From positions 35,604-99,603 of the forward strand of contig NZ_PGTB01000006.1 in NCBI RefSeq assembly GCF_002786325.1: a DNA stretch of 64,000 nt. Direction: 5' to 3'. Under the pieces are notes generated by a model. That model saw only the letters and a list, made by a program, of their open reading frames with translations, was not told the origin of the DNA and did no database searches. The position numbers were made by a program, and so were the translations under genes. How positions within the stretch are numbered: the stretch's first letter is position 1; every line of letters starts with the position of its first letter. The stretch is from Pseudooceanicola lipolyticus. GTDB taxonomy: Bacteria > Pseudomonadota > Alphaproteobacteria > Rhodobacterales > Rhodobacteraceae. Below, one piece after another: positions 35,675 through 44,519 of this stretch.

Positions 35675-37045
35675 ATGACCGCAAAGACACCAGCTGACTT
35701 GCGCGACCAGGTTCGTGGACAAGTCATCGTTGAAGGCGACGCCGGTTATGATGCGGCGCGCAAGGTTCACAATGGCATGATCGACAAACGCCCGGCTGTC
35801 ATCCTGCGGGCCGCCAATGCCGGCGACGTGATGACGGCTGTCAACTTTGCCCGCGACACCGGGCATGACCTGTCGGTGCGCGGCGGCGGGCATAGCGGGC
35901 CGGGATTCGGCACCAATGACGGCGGCGTCGTCATCGACCTGTCACTGATGCGCGGGGTCCGGGTCGATCCGAAGGCACAGACGGTGCGCGCCGAAGGCGG
36001 CGCGACCTGGGGTGATTTCAACTCGGCGACCCACGCCTTCGGCCTGGCCACCACGGGGGGCATCATTTCGACAACGGGTATCGCCGGGCTGACCCTAGGG
36101 GGTGGGATCGGCTATCTGGCGCGCGGTCACGGCCTGTCGCTCGACAATCTGATTTCGGCCGACGTGGTGACGGCCGATGGAAAGATGCTGGTCGCCAGCG
36201 AGACAGAAAACGCCGATCTTTTCTGGGCGATCCGCGGCGGTGGCGGCAATTTCGGCGTCTGCACCTCGTTCGAATACAAGCTCCAGCCGGTGGAGACGGT
36301 CTATTGGGGGCCGATGTTCTACGAGATCGACGAGACCGAGACCGTCTTCAAGTTCTTCCGCGACTACATCAAGACCGCCCCGCGCGAGATGGGCGCATTT
36401 CCGGCCTTTCAGATCGCCCCGCCGCTGCCCTTCATCCCGGAAAACCGCCATGGCGACATGTTCTGTGCCATCGTCGCCTGTTGGTCGGGGGATCCTTCGG
36501 AAGGTGAAAAACAGTTCAAGGCCTTCCACGATGTTGCCGAGGTCAAGGCCGAACATGTCGGCCCCCTCCCCTATCCGGCGATCAACGCGGCTTTTGACGG
36601 GCTGTTCCCAACCGGGATCCGGCAATATTGGAAAGGCAACTTCGTCAAGGAGCTGAGCGACGAGGCGATTGCCGCCCATGTCCGGCATGGTCCCAACGCG
36701 CCAACGGTCAGTTCGACGATGCACCTTTATCCGATCGACGGCGCCTGCCACGACGTTGATAGCGACGCCACCGCCTTCGGGCACCGGGACGCGGATTTTG
36801 CCATGGTGGTGCTGGCCGCCTCGGACGACCCGGCCGCCGACTCGGCCCATACCAAATGGGTGCGCGACTATTCCGACGCCGTCGCGCCGCATTCCGAACC
36901 CGGCGGCTATATCAACTTTATGGATGACGATGACAGCGGGCGCGTGCGTGACAATTTCGGCGGCAATTACGACCGGCTGCTGAAACTGAAACGCCACTAC
37001 GATCCGGACAACCTGTTCCGGCACAATCAGAACATCGCGCCGTAA
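35675..37045 (+). CDS. FAD-linked oxidase, berberine-bridge/6-hydroxynicotine oxidase-like
   Basis: A 456-residue flavoprotein with an FAD_binding_4 domain and a C-terminal BBE segment. DLSVRGGGHSGPGFGTNDGG contains the His that carries FAD covalently in this family. It is followed by VRAEGGATWGDFNSATHAFG, GGIISTTGIAGLTLGGGIGY and LFWAIRGGGGNFGVCTSFEY. The C-terminus ends RLLKLKRHYDPDNLFRHNQN, the BBE signature. The ATG at 35675 has AGGGAG upstream; a reading from 35552 would add an unconserved leader. It diverges from the HxlR gene. Substrate unknown (sugars, alcohols and amines are known in the family). Confidence 0.92.
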   Translation: MTAKTPADLRDQVRGQVIVEGDAGYDAARKVHNGMIDKRPAVILRAANAGDVMTAVNFARDTGHDLSVRGGGHSGPGFGTNDGGVVIDLSLMRGVRVDPKAQTVRAEGGATWGDFNSATHAFGLATTGGIISTTGIAGLTLGGGIGYLARGHGLSLDNLISADVVTADGKMLVASETENADLFWAIRGGGGNFGVCTSFEYKLQPVETVYWGPMFYEIDETETVFKFFRDYIKTAPREMGAFPAFQIAPPLPFIPENRHGDMFCAIVACWSGDPSEGEKQFKAFHDVAEVKAEHVGPLPYPAINAAFDGLFPTGIRQYWKGNFVKELSDEAIAAHVRHGPNAPTVSSTMHLYPIDGACHDVDSDATAFGHRDADFAMVVLAASDDPAADSAHTKWVRDYSDAVAPHSEPGGYINFMDDDDSGRVRDNFGGNYDRLLKLKRHYDPDNLFRHNQNIAP

Positions 37046-37076
37046 AGCGGGGAAGCGCGGGGGACCTCCCGCGATC

Positions 37077-37775
37077 TCAGCCTGTGCCAAGGCGGCGGTT
37101 TGTCCCCGCGGACGAGTCCCGCCGTTCGACCGCGCCGCGTTCGATCAGCAGCGTTTCGTCCGCGATGCTGTCCAACAGCTTAGGCGAGGATTCGGTGACC
37201 AGGATGCACAGGTCCGACCGGTCGTCCCGCAGCCGCGACAGCGTGCGCGCATAGTCCAGTGCCAAGGCCGGGGCGAGGCCCTGGAAGGGCTCGTCAAGGA
37301 ACAGCACCTTGTCGGCCACCATCAGCGCCCGGCCCAACGCCACCATCTTGCCCTGCCCACCGGACACGCCGCCGCCGGGCCGGGATTTCAGCTTCACCAG
37401 TTCGGGCATGAAGTCATAAACCTTGGCCAACCGGCTTTCGCGCTCGTCCTTCGGCATGTTCAGTGCGATGGCCGGCAACAGGATGTTATCCTCGATGCTG
37501 AAATGACCGATCAGGCGGCGGTCCTCGGGGGCATAGCCGATGCCGATGCGCGCCCGGTCCTGGCTGGGCCGGTCCTGAATATCCTGCCCGTCCAGAACAA
37601 TCCGCCCCGATTGGCGCGGCAGCAGGCCCATGATCGACCGCAAGGTCGTGGTCTTGCCGGCCCCGTTGCGCCCGATCAGCACGGTACAGGTGCCTGAGGT
37701 CAGCTCAAAGCTCAGGTCGCGCAGCACCTGAACACCGGCAATATCGACCGAAAGGTTTTCGATTTTCAGCATCAT
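37077..37775 (-). CDS. Branched-chain amino acid-type ABC transporter ATP-binding protein (LivF)
   Basis: A 232-residue ATPase: Walker A LIGRNGAGKTTTLRSIMGLL (about residues 36-55), YAPEDRRLIGHFSIEDNILL, signature VSGGQGKMVALGRAL and Walker B KVLFLDEPFQGLAPAL. It is the last gene of a five-gene importer operon (binding protein, two permeases, two ATPases) and overlaps the LivG gene by four bases. Substrates of this family include amino acids, urea, short amides and aromatic acids; the amidase nearby suggests an amide or aromatic compound. Confidence 0.92.
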   Translation of the reverse strand: MMLKIENLSVDIAGVQVLRDLSFELTSGTCTVLIGRNGAGKTTTLRSIMGLLPRQSGRIVLDGQDIQDRPSQDRARIGIGYAPEDRRLIGHFSIEDNILLPAIALNMPKDERESRLAKVYDFMPELVKLKSRPGGGVSGGQGKMVALGRALMVADKVLFLDEPFQGLAPALALDYARTLSRLRDDRSDLCILVTESSPKLLDSIADETLLIERGAVERRDSSAGTNRRLGTG

Positions 37776-38518
37776 TCCATCCCGACCACACGTTCCAGGA
37801 CGCGCGGGTCCTTCATGACCACATCGGCCGCGCCCTCGGCCAGCACCTGCCCGGAATCCCAGACCACGACGCGGTCGGCGTATTTCTCGACGATTTCCAT
37901 GTCGTGTTCGACGAACAGCGCGGTCATCCCGCGGCTGCGCATCGCCGTCATCAGCGTTTCCATCAGCTGGAACCGTTCCAGCGCCGAAACCCCCGACGTC
38001 GGCTCATCCAGCAACAGCAGCATCGGCTGCAGCGCCATCGCCACCGTTACATCCGCCAGCTTGCGCAGACCCTCGGGCAGGGTCCCGGCCAAGGTACCAG
38101 CCTGCTCGGCCAGGCCCAGCAGGTCCAGCAGTTCCATCGCCTCGGCCCGGTAATCCGGCCGGTCCAGCGGATTCAGCGCCTGCCAGATGCCGCGATGCGC
38201 CGCGATGGCCAGCATCACGTTTTCCAGCACCGTCTGATCGGTGAACAGCTGCGGGATCTGGAACGCCCGCGCGATCCCCTGCCGCGCGATCCGCCGCGGC
38301 GGCAGCGAGGTGATCGGCATGTCCCGCAGGATCACTTCGCCGGCCACCGGCCGGACATAGCCGGTGCAGAGGTTCAGAAAGGTCGTCTTGCCCGATCCGT
38401 TGGGGCCGATGATGGCGACGAATTCGCCTTCGTTGATGGTCAGGTTGACCCCGTCGGCGGCCTTGACGCCGCCAAAGGCAACTTCGAGGTCACGGGCAAT
38501 CAGAAGCGGTTTGCTCAC
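37772..38518 (-). CDS. Branched-chain amino acid-type ABC transporter ATP-binding protein (LivG)
   Basis: A 248-residue ATPase: Walker A IIGPNGSGKTTFLNLCTGYV, the LivG-specific GIARAFQIPQLFTDQTVLEN, signature LPEGLRKLADVTVAMAL (a Glu-Gly form of LSGG) and Walker B LLLLDEPTSGVSALERF. It starts with GTG at 38518, which overlaps the permease stop (GTGA); a longer frame from 38635 lies within the permease gene. Pairs with the LivF-type ATPase next to it. Confidence 0.91.
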   Translation of the reverse strand: MSKPLLIARDLEVAFGGVKAADGVNLTINEGEFVAIIGPNGSGKTTFLNLCTGYVRPVAGEVILRDMPITSLPPRRIARQGIARAFQIPQLFTDQTVLENVMLAIAAHRGIWQALNPLDRPDYRAEAMELLDLLGLAEQAGTLAGTLPEGLRKLADVTVAMALQPMLLLLDEPTSGVSALERFQLMETLMTAMRSRGMTALFVEHDMEIVEKYADRVVVWDSGQVLAEGAADVVMKDPRVLERVVGME

Positions 38519-39474
38519 AGCTCGGCCTCCCCCTGGCGGGATTTGACCCCGGTCAACCGTTCGAACAACCCGAACAGCCCGCGCGGCAGGAAGAAGATCA
38601 CCACCAGCATCGCCACCCCGATGATCATGTTCCAAGCCTCGGCAGCATAGCCAACCGCGACGGTGTGCACGAGTTCAAGGAAGATCGAGCCCAGGAACGG
38701 CCCGGCAATCCCGGCGATGCCGCCCAGAACCGCGGTCAAAACAAGATGGCCGGATTCCGTCCAGAACGCGTATTCCGGAAGCACATGGCCGATCGACACC
38801 GCCGCGATGGCCCCGCCGATCCCCGCCAGCGTGGCCGAGATCGTGTAGGCGGCCAGAAGCGTCGACCGCGCGGACACGCCCAGATATTCCAGCCGCACCT
38901 CGTTGCTGTGCACCGCCGAGAGCGCATGGCCCAGCGGGCTGCGCATATAGCGGTGTATCAGGAAGCCGACGACGCCCATCAGCACCACCGCCAGGTAGTA
39001 CAGCACGACATCAAAACCGGCCTTGTCCAGCGTTGCGCCCAGCACGGTGGGCAGCGGCACCCGCAGCCCGTCGGTGCCGCCGGTGATGCCATAGGCCTTG
39101 GACACCAGCGAATAGGCCACCATGGACACGGCAAGGTTCAGCATGGCGAAAAAGATCGCCCGATAGCGCACCAGGAACAGGCCGACGATCAGCCCGGATA
39201 GCGCTGAGGTCACGATGGCGAAGGCGAAGATCGCGAAAATGTCGGTGATCCCAAGCCGGGTGGCTAGGAAGGCTGCCGCATAGGCGCCCACCGCATAGAA
39301 CATCGCATGCCCCAGCGAGATCAGCCCGGCGCGCAGCAGCAAAGCGACCCCAAGCGCGGCAAAGCCCTTGGCGATGGCGATGGTCAGCACGAACTGGGTG
39401 AAGGGGAACAGGACAGGCGCGATCGCAAGAAGGATCAGGCCGGCCATCAGGAACGTGGTGAAACGCGACATCAT
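38515..39474 (-). CDS. Branched-chain amino acid-type ABC transporter permease (LivM)
   Basis: A 319-residue permease with about nine hydrophobic segments. The family motifs GLISLGHAMFYAVGAYAAAF (near residues 50-70) and SPLGHALSAVHSNEVRLEYL (middle) are clear. Its start overlaps the LivH stop by four bases. Forms the channel with LivH. Confidence 0.92.
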   Translation of the reverse strand: MMSRFTTFLMAGLILLAIAPVLFPFTQFVLTIAIAKGFAALGVALLLRAGLISLGHAMFYAVGAYAAAFLATRLGITDIFAIFAFAIVTSALSGLIVGLFLVRYRAIFFAMLNLAVSMVAYSLVSKAYGITGGTDGLRVPLPTVLGATLDKAGFDVVLYYLAVVLMGVVGFLIHRYMRSPLGHALSAVHSNEVRLEYLGVSARSTLLAAYTISATLAGIGGAIAAVSIGHVLPEYAFWTESGHLVLTAVLGGIAGIAGPFLGSIFLELVHTVAVGYAAEAWNMIIGVAMLVVIFFLPRGLFGLFERLTGVKSRQGEAEL

Positions 39475-40364
39475 ACCCTCCGCGCGGTTTCAGCGCCAAA
39501 CAGGCCGTAGGGGCGCACCATCAGAACGACAAGCATCACCAGATACGGCGCGACAGCGTCCAGCGAAGGTGCAAAATAGATCGCCAGCACCTTGGCAAAG
39601 GCGACGATGATCGCGGCAATGGCCGCGCCTTCCACCTGGCCCAGTCCGCCGATGGCGGCGACGGCGAAGGCCAGCACCATGGTGTCGGCGCCAAGACCCG
39701 GCGAAACGCCCGAGGTCGGTGTCGCCAGCGCGCCGCCAAGCGCCGCGAGAAAGACCCCGACGCTGAAGGCGATGACGAACATGCGGCTGGTGTCGATGCC
39801 CATCGCCTGCGAAACCTCTCGGTCTGCCACCACCGCCGACAGCAGTTTGCCGACCCGCGAATAGCTGATGAACAGTTTCAGCGCGATCAGGGTGAGGATG
39901 GCCAGCCCGATCAGAAGCAGCTGATAGGTCAGGTAGACGATGCCGCCGATCTCGACCACGCCAAGCAGGGTCATCGGCGTATCCTGATAGACCGACTGCA
40001 CCCCGAAGACCATCCGCTGTAGATCCTCCAGGATCAGGAACAGCGCGAAGGTGACCAGGACCTGGACCGCCTCGCTTTTGCCATAGGTCCAGCGGATCAG
40101 CGTGCGTTCGACGATGGGCCCGCAGATCACCGCAACCAGGATCGCCGAGAGCAGCAGGATCGGAAAGGTCAGCCAGCCGGGCGCCCCTGCGGACACGACC
40201 CACAGCCCGGCACTGGCCGCGAGATAGGCGCCGATGGAATAAAAGCTGCCATGCGCCACGTTCAGGATGCGCAGCACGCTGAACACAAGGGTCAGGCCGA
40301 CGGCGACGAAGAAGATCAAGGCTGCATTCGCCAGGGCATCGACGATGAGGGGGATAAAAACCAT
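39471..40364 (-). CDS. Branched-chain amino acid-type ABC transporter permease (LivH)
   Basis: A 297-residue permease with VLRILNVAHGSFYSIGAYLA, the LivH N-terminal signature, and SRVGKLLSAVVADREVSQAM and FAVAAIGGLGQVEGAAIAAI in the second half. The ATG at 40364 follows a GTG one codon upstream; neither has a strong ribosome site. Between this gene and the binding-protein gene upstream is a 99-bp gap with a GC-rich hairpin (40422-40443). Confidence 0.92.
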   Translation of the reverse strand: MVFIPLIVDALANAALIFFVAVGLTLVFSVLRILNVAHGSFYSIGAYLAASAGLWVVSAGAPGWLTFPILLLSAILVAVICGPIVERTLIRWTYGKSEAVQVLVTFALFLILEDLQRMVFGVQSVYQDTPMTLLGVVEIGGIVYLTYQLLLIGLAILTLIALKLFISYSRVGKLLSAVVADREVSQAMGIDTSRMFVIAFSVGVFLAALGGALATPTSGVSPGLGADTMVLAFAVAAIGGLGQVEGAAIAAIIVAFAKVLAIYFAPSLDAVAPYLVMLVVLMVRPYGLFGAETARRV

Positions 40365-40421
40365 CACTGTGTCGGGTCCGGTGGTTCGGGGCGCAGGCTT
40401 CGCGCCGATCTTGGGATCACC

Positions 40422-40443
40422 CCGCGGCGCCGGGGCGCCGCGG
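40422..40443. terminator. GC hairpin between binding-protein and permease genes
   Basis: CCGCGGCGCC and GGCGCCGCGG are perfect 10-bp arms around GG. No U-tract follows on the minus strand. Such hairpins downstream of a binding-protein gene often stop or stabilise the 5' transcript so that the binding protein is made in excess over the membrane parts. Partial terminator or mRNA-end stabiliser. Confidence 0.55.
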
Positions 40444-40463
40444 AGCGGGGTGGAGGCGGGCGA

Positions 40464-41756
40464 TTACTCGTAGCTGCCCGGTTCCGGCAGCGTGTCGAGG
40501 AAGTCGGGGCCCAGCGAGCCGATCCATTCGATCGGATCCGAGCCCAGCGGCGGCAGCAGGGCCGCCCCCTCGTAACGCACCATGTTGCCCAGCACCGGAT
40601 AGTCGATGCCCTCGACAACCGTGGTCATGCCCACGACCTGATCGATGACGCCGTCATTATCCTCGCGGAAGGTCATCTCGCCGGTCAGCGTCTGCGTGGT
40701 CAGACCTTCAAGCGCTGCGACCACCTGCTCTTCGGTCGGCCAGGCGCCGTCATTCTCGGCAATCGCCTTTTCATACCCCGCCTTCATCACCAGAAAACTG
40801 TTGGCCATCTTGATTGCCGGGAACACCGGGTCTTCGCCGAATTTCTCGGCATAATCCGCCGCGAAATCCGCGGCCATGCCGATGCTTTCAGCATCGGGCG
40901 ACCGCCACCAGCCGTCGCCCAGCACGCCGACCACAACGCCTTCGGGCAGGTCAGAGCGTTGCAATACGGCTTCGCCCAAGGCCAGCACCGCCTGGCTTTG
41001 CCGGAAGATCCCGCGCGGCGCGGCCTGGCGGATGAAGTTCTCGAGATCGCCGCCCCAGAGGTTCGAGAAGATCACGTCCGGACGGGTTGCCGCGAGCCGG
41101 GAAATCTCGGTCTGATAGGTGGCCGAGCCCAGCTTGGGGAACAGTTCGGCCACCACTTCGACGTCGGGCTTCATCGCGGCCAGCGTCGCCTTCACGATTT
41201 CCGCCGCGTCATGGCCGAAGGAATAGTCCGGGTTGATGATCGCGACGCGGCTGACATCGGGGTTCTGCTTCAGGAAATACAGCGTATAGGCCATGAACTC
41301 GGCAATCGTGTTGCCGTTCGGGCGATAGAAGTAGTCGTGCGATTCCTTGAACAGCTGATGCGTGTCGCAGTTCCAGCCGATGGTCGGCATCTTCAGCTGA
41401 TCAGCGATCGGAGCCAGGGCCAGGCAGTTGCCCGAAGACAATGCCGCGATCATGAAATCGGTCTCGCCTTCGGCAAGGCGGCGATATTCCGAGATGACGC
41501 CTTCGGCGCCCTGTGCCTCGTCGACGAAGGTGGCGTTGATCGGCACGCCACCGATCCCGCCCTGGGCGTTGATCCGTTCGATCATCACCTCGGCGCCCTG
41601 CCGTCCGGGCATGCCATAGGCGGCTGCCGGGCCGGACATGAAGGTGAAGACTCCAAGATCAAGGCTTTCCGGCTTGTCCTGGGCAGCAGCGGTGGTTGCA
41701 GCGGCCATCAGGGCCAGTGCCGAGATCGCGGTTATTAAGGTGTGAACTTGTGTCAT
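40464..41756 (-). CDS. ABC transporter substrate-binding protein, Liv/urea/amide type
   Basis: A 430-residue type I periplasmic binding protein with a signal peptide (MTQVHTLITAISALALMAAA, cleavage near TAAAQ). Family segments: GVFTFMSGPAAAYGMPGRQG, IAALSSGNCLALAPIADQLK, VAIINPDYSFGHDAAEIVKA and DVIFSNLWGGDLENFIRQAA. It resembles the branch that binds urea, short-chain amides and other non-amino-acid ligands. It leads the importer operon. The element at 41820-41835 in front of it resembles the palindromes near 54.5-54.8 kb and suggests control by the GntR regulator at 42091. Confidence 0.9.
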   Translation of the reverse strand: MTQVHTLITAISALALMAAATTAAAQDKPESLDLGVFTFMSGPAAAYGMPGRQGAEVMIERINAQGGIGGVPINATFVDEAQGAEGVISEYRRLAEGETDFMIAALSSGNCLALAPIADQLKMPTIGWNCDTHQLFKESHDYFYRPNGNTIAEFMAYTLYFLKQNPDVSRVAIINPDYSFGHDAAEIVKATLAAMKPDVEVVAELFPKLGSATYQTEISRLAATRPDVIFSNLWGGDLENFIRQAAPRGIFRQSQAVLALGEAVLQRSDLPEGVVVGVLGDGWWRSPDAESIGMAADFAADYAEKFGEDPVFPAIKMANSFLVMKAGYEKAIAENDGAWPTEEQVVAALEGLTTQTLTGEMTFREDNDGVIDQVVGMTTVVEGIDYPVLGNMVRYEGAALLPPLGSDPIEWIGSLGPDFLDTLPEPGSYE

Positions 41757-42090
41757 TTTGCTTCCCTGTTGCGTGGTGGGTGCCCTGAGTGACGGGCGGA
41801 GATCTTACATCTGAAACGCTTGTGATATTTTACAGTGGTATTTGTGTTCCCGCATTGTCAAGGGGCAGGGCCAGAACTGGAGAGGGCTAAGTCAGGTGGG
41901 CCAGGCGAATTGCCTGAAAAGCGTGCCAAGCCGGTTTTCGCGGCTTTTCCCGGTTATTGATCGCTGTTGCCGTAGGGCGTCACCTGGGCGCCATTCGCTT
42001 GCAATCCGCGTGCTCTTCGTTCTTCTATGGTGTTGAAAACAGGCTGAATGAGCGTCTGAAACTTCACCAGCACAGGTGAAATGCGAAGCG
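41757..42090. other. Divergent regulatory region, importer operon / gntR
   Basis: About 330 bp without a gene. It contains the operator-like element at 41820-41835. AAGCC (from about 41929) and GGCTT around GGTTTTCGC, followed by TTCCC, could be a weak hairpin. The rest shows nothing recognisable. Confidence 0.45.
41820..41835. promoter_or_regulatory. Candidate GntR operator, copy 1
   Basis: TTGTGATATTTTACAG matches the perfect palindrome TTGTGAAATTTCACAA (54769-54784) at 13 of 16 positions. It lies 64 bp upstream of the binding-protein start and between it and the divergent gntR gene. Confidence 0.6.
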
Positions 42091-42768
42091 ATGAGCACCA
42101 TGTCAAAACCCACCAGCCAAACCGGAAAACGGGTGTCTTTGCGTGGGCAAGCCTATGACACGCTGAAGCAGCGTATTCTGCGTTGCGAGTTGAAACCGGG
42201 CGAGGCGGTGACCGTTGCGGCGCTGGCGAGCGATCTGGGCCTTGGCCGTACGCCGGTGATTCAGGCCGTGGACCGGTTGATGCTGGACGGGCTGGTCGAG
42301 GTGATGCCGCGCAAGGGCGTTGTTGTCAGCGCGGTCTCGCTGGAAGATCTGGTCGAAATCATCGAAGTGCGGCTGCTGAACGAATGCCGCGCTGCGCGAT
42401 GGGCGTCGGAACGGATCACCGACAAACAGATCAAGGCGCTGCGCGAAAACCTGAAGACGATGAAAAAGACCGCGGCGTCGCGGGATGTCGAACAGCTGAT
42501 CTCCCTGGACAGCGCCTTTCACGAAATCATCAGCCACGCCACCGGGAACACGATCCTGGCCGAGCTTCTGGGCAACCTGCATGACCGGTCGCTGCGCTTC
42601 TGGTCCCTGTCGCTGCAGGTTCCGGAACATAACGACCGCGTGGTGGAACAACACAGCGCCATCGTCGAGGCGCTTGCCAATCACGACGCCGACGCCGCGG
42701 AAGAGGCCGTGCGCAACCATATCGCCGCCTTCCAGAGCAATATCGTCGACCGGGTGATGCGGCGCTGA
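42091..42768 (+). CDS. GntR-family regulator (FCD domain), paralogue of the one at 57273
   Basis: A 225-residue regulator. The winged helix (LRGQAYDTLKQRILRCELKP, then LGLGRTPVIQAVDRLMLDGL and VEVMPRKGVVVSAVSLEDLV) is nearly identical to that of the regulator at 57273-57947. The FCD domain has LISLDSAFHEIISHATGNTI, LHDRSLRFWSLSL and VVEQHSAIVEAL. The start is uncertain: GTG 42076, ATG 42091 or ATG 42100. It diverges from the ABC importer operon and converges with the amidase gene. Since both paralogues share the recognition helix, they probably bind the same sites, found in front of at least three operons of the island. Confidence 0.9.
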   Translation: MSTMSKPTSQTGKRVSLRGQAYDTLKQRILRCELKPGEAVTVAALASDLGLGRTPVIQAVDRLMLDGLVEVMPRKGVVVSAVSLEDLVEIIEVRLLNECRAARWASERITDKQIKALRENLKTMKKTAASRDVEQLISLDSAFHEIISHATGNTILAELLGNLHDRSLRFWSLSLQVPEHNDRVVEQHSAIVEALANHDADAAEEAVRNHIAAFQSNIVDRVMRR

Positions 42769-42796
42769 GCCTGTTCCGTACAGCCGGGTCATCAAG

Positions 42797-44128
42797 CTAT
42801 CTTCTCAGCAGGGTTTCAAAGCTGCGCGCCATGGCGAACATCCGGTGGTCGTCCATCGTCTCGCACATCAACATCAGACCGGCCGGCAGGCCGGTGCTGC
42901 GCATCGGCAGGCTGATTGCACAGCGGTCCAGCAGGTTAGCCACGGTGGTGTTGCGCAGCGCCAGCAGGTTGGCACTGCCATAAGCGGCGTCCTCCGCCAT
43001 CTCCGCGAAACGCGGCGCCTCCATCGCCACGGTCGGCATGATCAGCGCGTCATAATCGGCGGTCAGCGCATCGGCCTGCGCGATCATGTCGGCCCGGGCC
43101 TTCAACAGCGCCTGGTATTCGCCGGGCTGTTGCGTTTCGCCCTTGCGGATACGGATGCTGACGCGCGGGTCATAGCCCGCCCCGGAACTGGCCAGCAGCT
43201 CGCGGTGCTGCGCCAGCGCCTCGGCCGCAATGATGCCGCCGCGCGCGTTCAGTTCCGGCAGATTGTCCAGAAACGGCAGCGTAACGCGGCTGATCCGCAG
43301 CCCGGCCTTGGCCAGCGCGGCTACCTCGGCTTCAAACGTGGCTGCGACCAGCGGGCTCAGATCGTCCAGGACGTAATTGTCCAGCACCGCGACATGCAGG
43401 TCTGATAGGTCGGGCGGCGCGGCCGGGGAGACCTGTTCGGCGCTGATCACCTGATCCAGCGCTTCGCAACAGCCCACGGTCTGGCCAATGCCGCCGATGG
43501 AATCGAACGACTCGGAGAGCGGATAGGTCCCGTCCATCGGGATGCGGCGGGCCGTCGGTTTATAGCCGGTCAATCCGCAGAAGGCGGCCGGGATGCGGCA
43601 GGACCCGCCGGTATCGGTGCCCAGCCCCACTGCGCACATCCCCTCGGCCACCGACACCGCCGCCCCCGACGACGAACCGCCGGGAATCCGCGTCGGATCG
43701 GCGGGATTGGCGGGGGTGCCGTAATGCGGGTTCAGCCCCAGGCCGGAATAGGCGAATTCGGTCATGTTGGTGTGACCCATGATCACCGCGCCAGCCTGCC
43801 GCAGCCGCCGGACCACCTCGGCATCGGCAGCGGCCGGAGGCGCGTCGGCCAGCACCCGCGACCCGGCATGGGTCACATGACCCTGAAGGTCGAACAGCGC
43901 CTTCACCGAAACCGGCACCCCGCTGAGCGGCGTGGTCGCTTCCCCGGCTGCGCGCGCCGCGTCGGCCTGTTCGGCCTGGGCGATGCTGCGGTCGGGGTCG
44001 ATCATGGTAAAGACCGTCGCCCCCTGCCCCTCCGGGTCCTGAATGCGATCGAGACAGGCGGTGGTCAGGTCGAGAGCGCGGGTCTCTCCCTTGGCCATCC
44101 GGTCCAGAAGAACGGGGACAGAGTGCAT
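42797..44128 (-). CDS. Amidase (amidase signature family)
   Basis: A 443-residue amidase-signature hydrolase. The Ser-Ser-Lys triad is visible: Lys in GVPVSVKALFDLQGHVTHAG, the cis-Ser in IPGGSSSGAAVSVAEG, and the nucleophile Ser in GLGTDTGGSCRIPAAFCG. It hydrolyses a carboxamide to acid and ammonia; members also include ureidomalonase, allophanate and aryl-amide hydrolases. It is last in the operon marR, flavin reductase, hpaB homologue, cupin, amidase, with its start overlapping the cupin stop (TGATG). Together with the urea/amide-type importer across the gntR gene, this suggests that the island handles an amide-containing compound. Confidence 0.91.
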   Translation of the reverse strand: MHSVPVLLDRMAKGETRALDLTTACLDRIQDPEGQGATVFTMIDPDRSIAQAEQADAARAAGEATTPLSGVPVSVKALFDLQGHVTHAGSRVLADAPPAAADAEVVRRLRQAGAVIMGHTNMTEFAYSGLGLNPHYGTPANPADPTRIPGGSSSGAAVSVAEGMCAVGLGTDTGGSCRIPAAFCGLTGYKPTARRIPMDGTYPLSESFDSIGGIGQTVGCCEALDQVISAEQVSPAAPPDLSDLHVAVLDNYVLDDLSPLVAATFEAEVAALAKAGLRISRVTLPFLDNLPELNARGGIIAAEALAQHRELLASSGAGYDPRVSIRIRKGETQQPGEYQALLKARADMIAQADALTADYDALIMPTVAMEAPRFAEMAEDAAYGSANLLALRNTTVANLLDRCAISLPMRSTGLPAGLMLMCETMDDHRMFAMARSFETLLRR

Positions 44129-44514
44129 CAGACCTTCTCTTCGTAATAGTGGATTTCCATCAGCACGCAGCCGCCTTCGGACTTGAACGGCCCGTGATAG
44201 GCCCCCGGCGGACGGCAGGCATAGGTGTGCACCGGATAGGCCTCGCCACCCTTGCCATTCTCGTCATTGCCGACGGTCAGGTCGCCCTCGACCAGATACA
44301 CCTCTTCCCAATAGTCGTGGACGAAGGGAGCGGTGGTGAACACGCCCGGTGCAAAGCGCAGAAGGCGGGTGCGATGGCCCTGCTTGCCGTCCTCGTCCAG
44401 CGATCCCGCGATGATCTTCTGCTCGATCCCCTCGGGATAGCCCGGCGGGGTTTCCCAGCCCTCGGTGCCCATATCGATCGTATGGAATTCCTTGTGTTCT
44501 TTGTTGATGGCCAA
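44128..44514 (-). CDS. Cupin-domain protein
   Basis: A 128-residue single-domain cupin. VHDYWEEVYLVEGDLTVG holds the His and Glu residues of cupin motif 1 in a modified order, and HTYACRPPGAYHGPFKSEGG carries the His of motif 2. It resembles small cupins annotated as anti-sigma ChrR-like or acetylacetone/aryl dioxygenase-like proteins, so it could be a metal-dependent dioxygenase or isomerase. The start is a TTG at 44514 with GGAG nine bases before it and overlapping the end region of the hpaB homologue; an internal ATG (MGTEGWETPP) would cut the fold. It is cotranscribed with the flavin monooxygenase and amidase. Confidence 0.75.
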   Translation of the reverse strand: MAINKEHKEFHTIDMGTEGWETPPGYPEGIEQKIIAGSLDEDGKQGHRTRLLRFAPGVFTTAPFVHDYWEEVYLVEGDLTVGNDENGKGGEAYPVHTYACRPPGAYHGPFKSEGGCVLMEIHYYEEKV

Positions 44515-44519
44515 TGGTC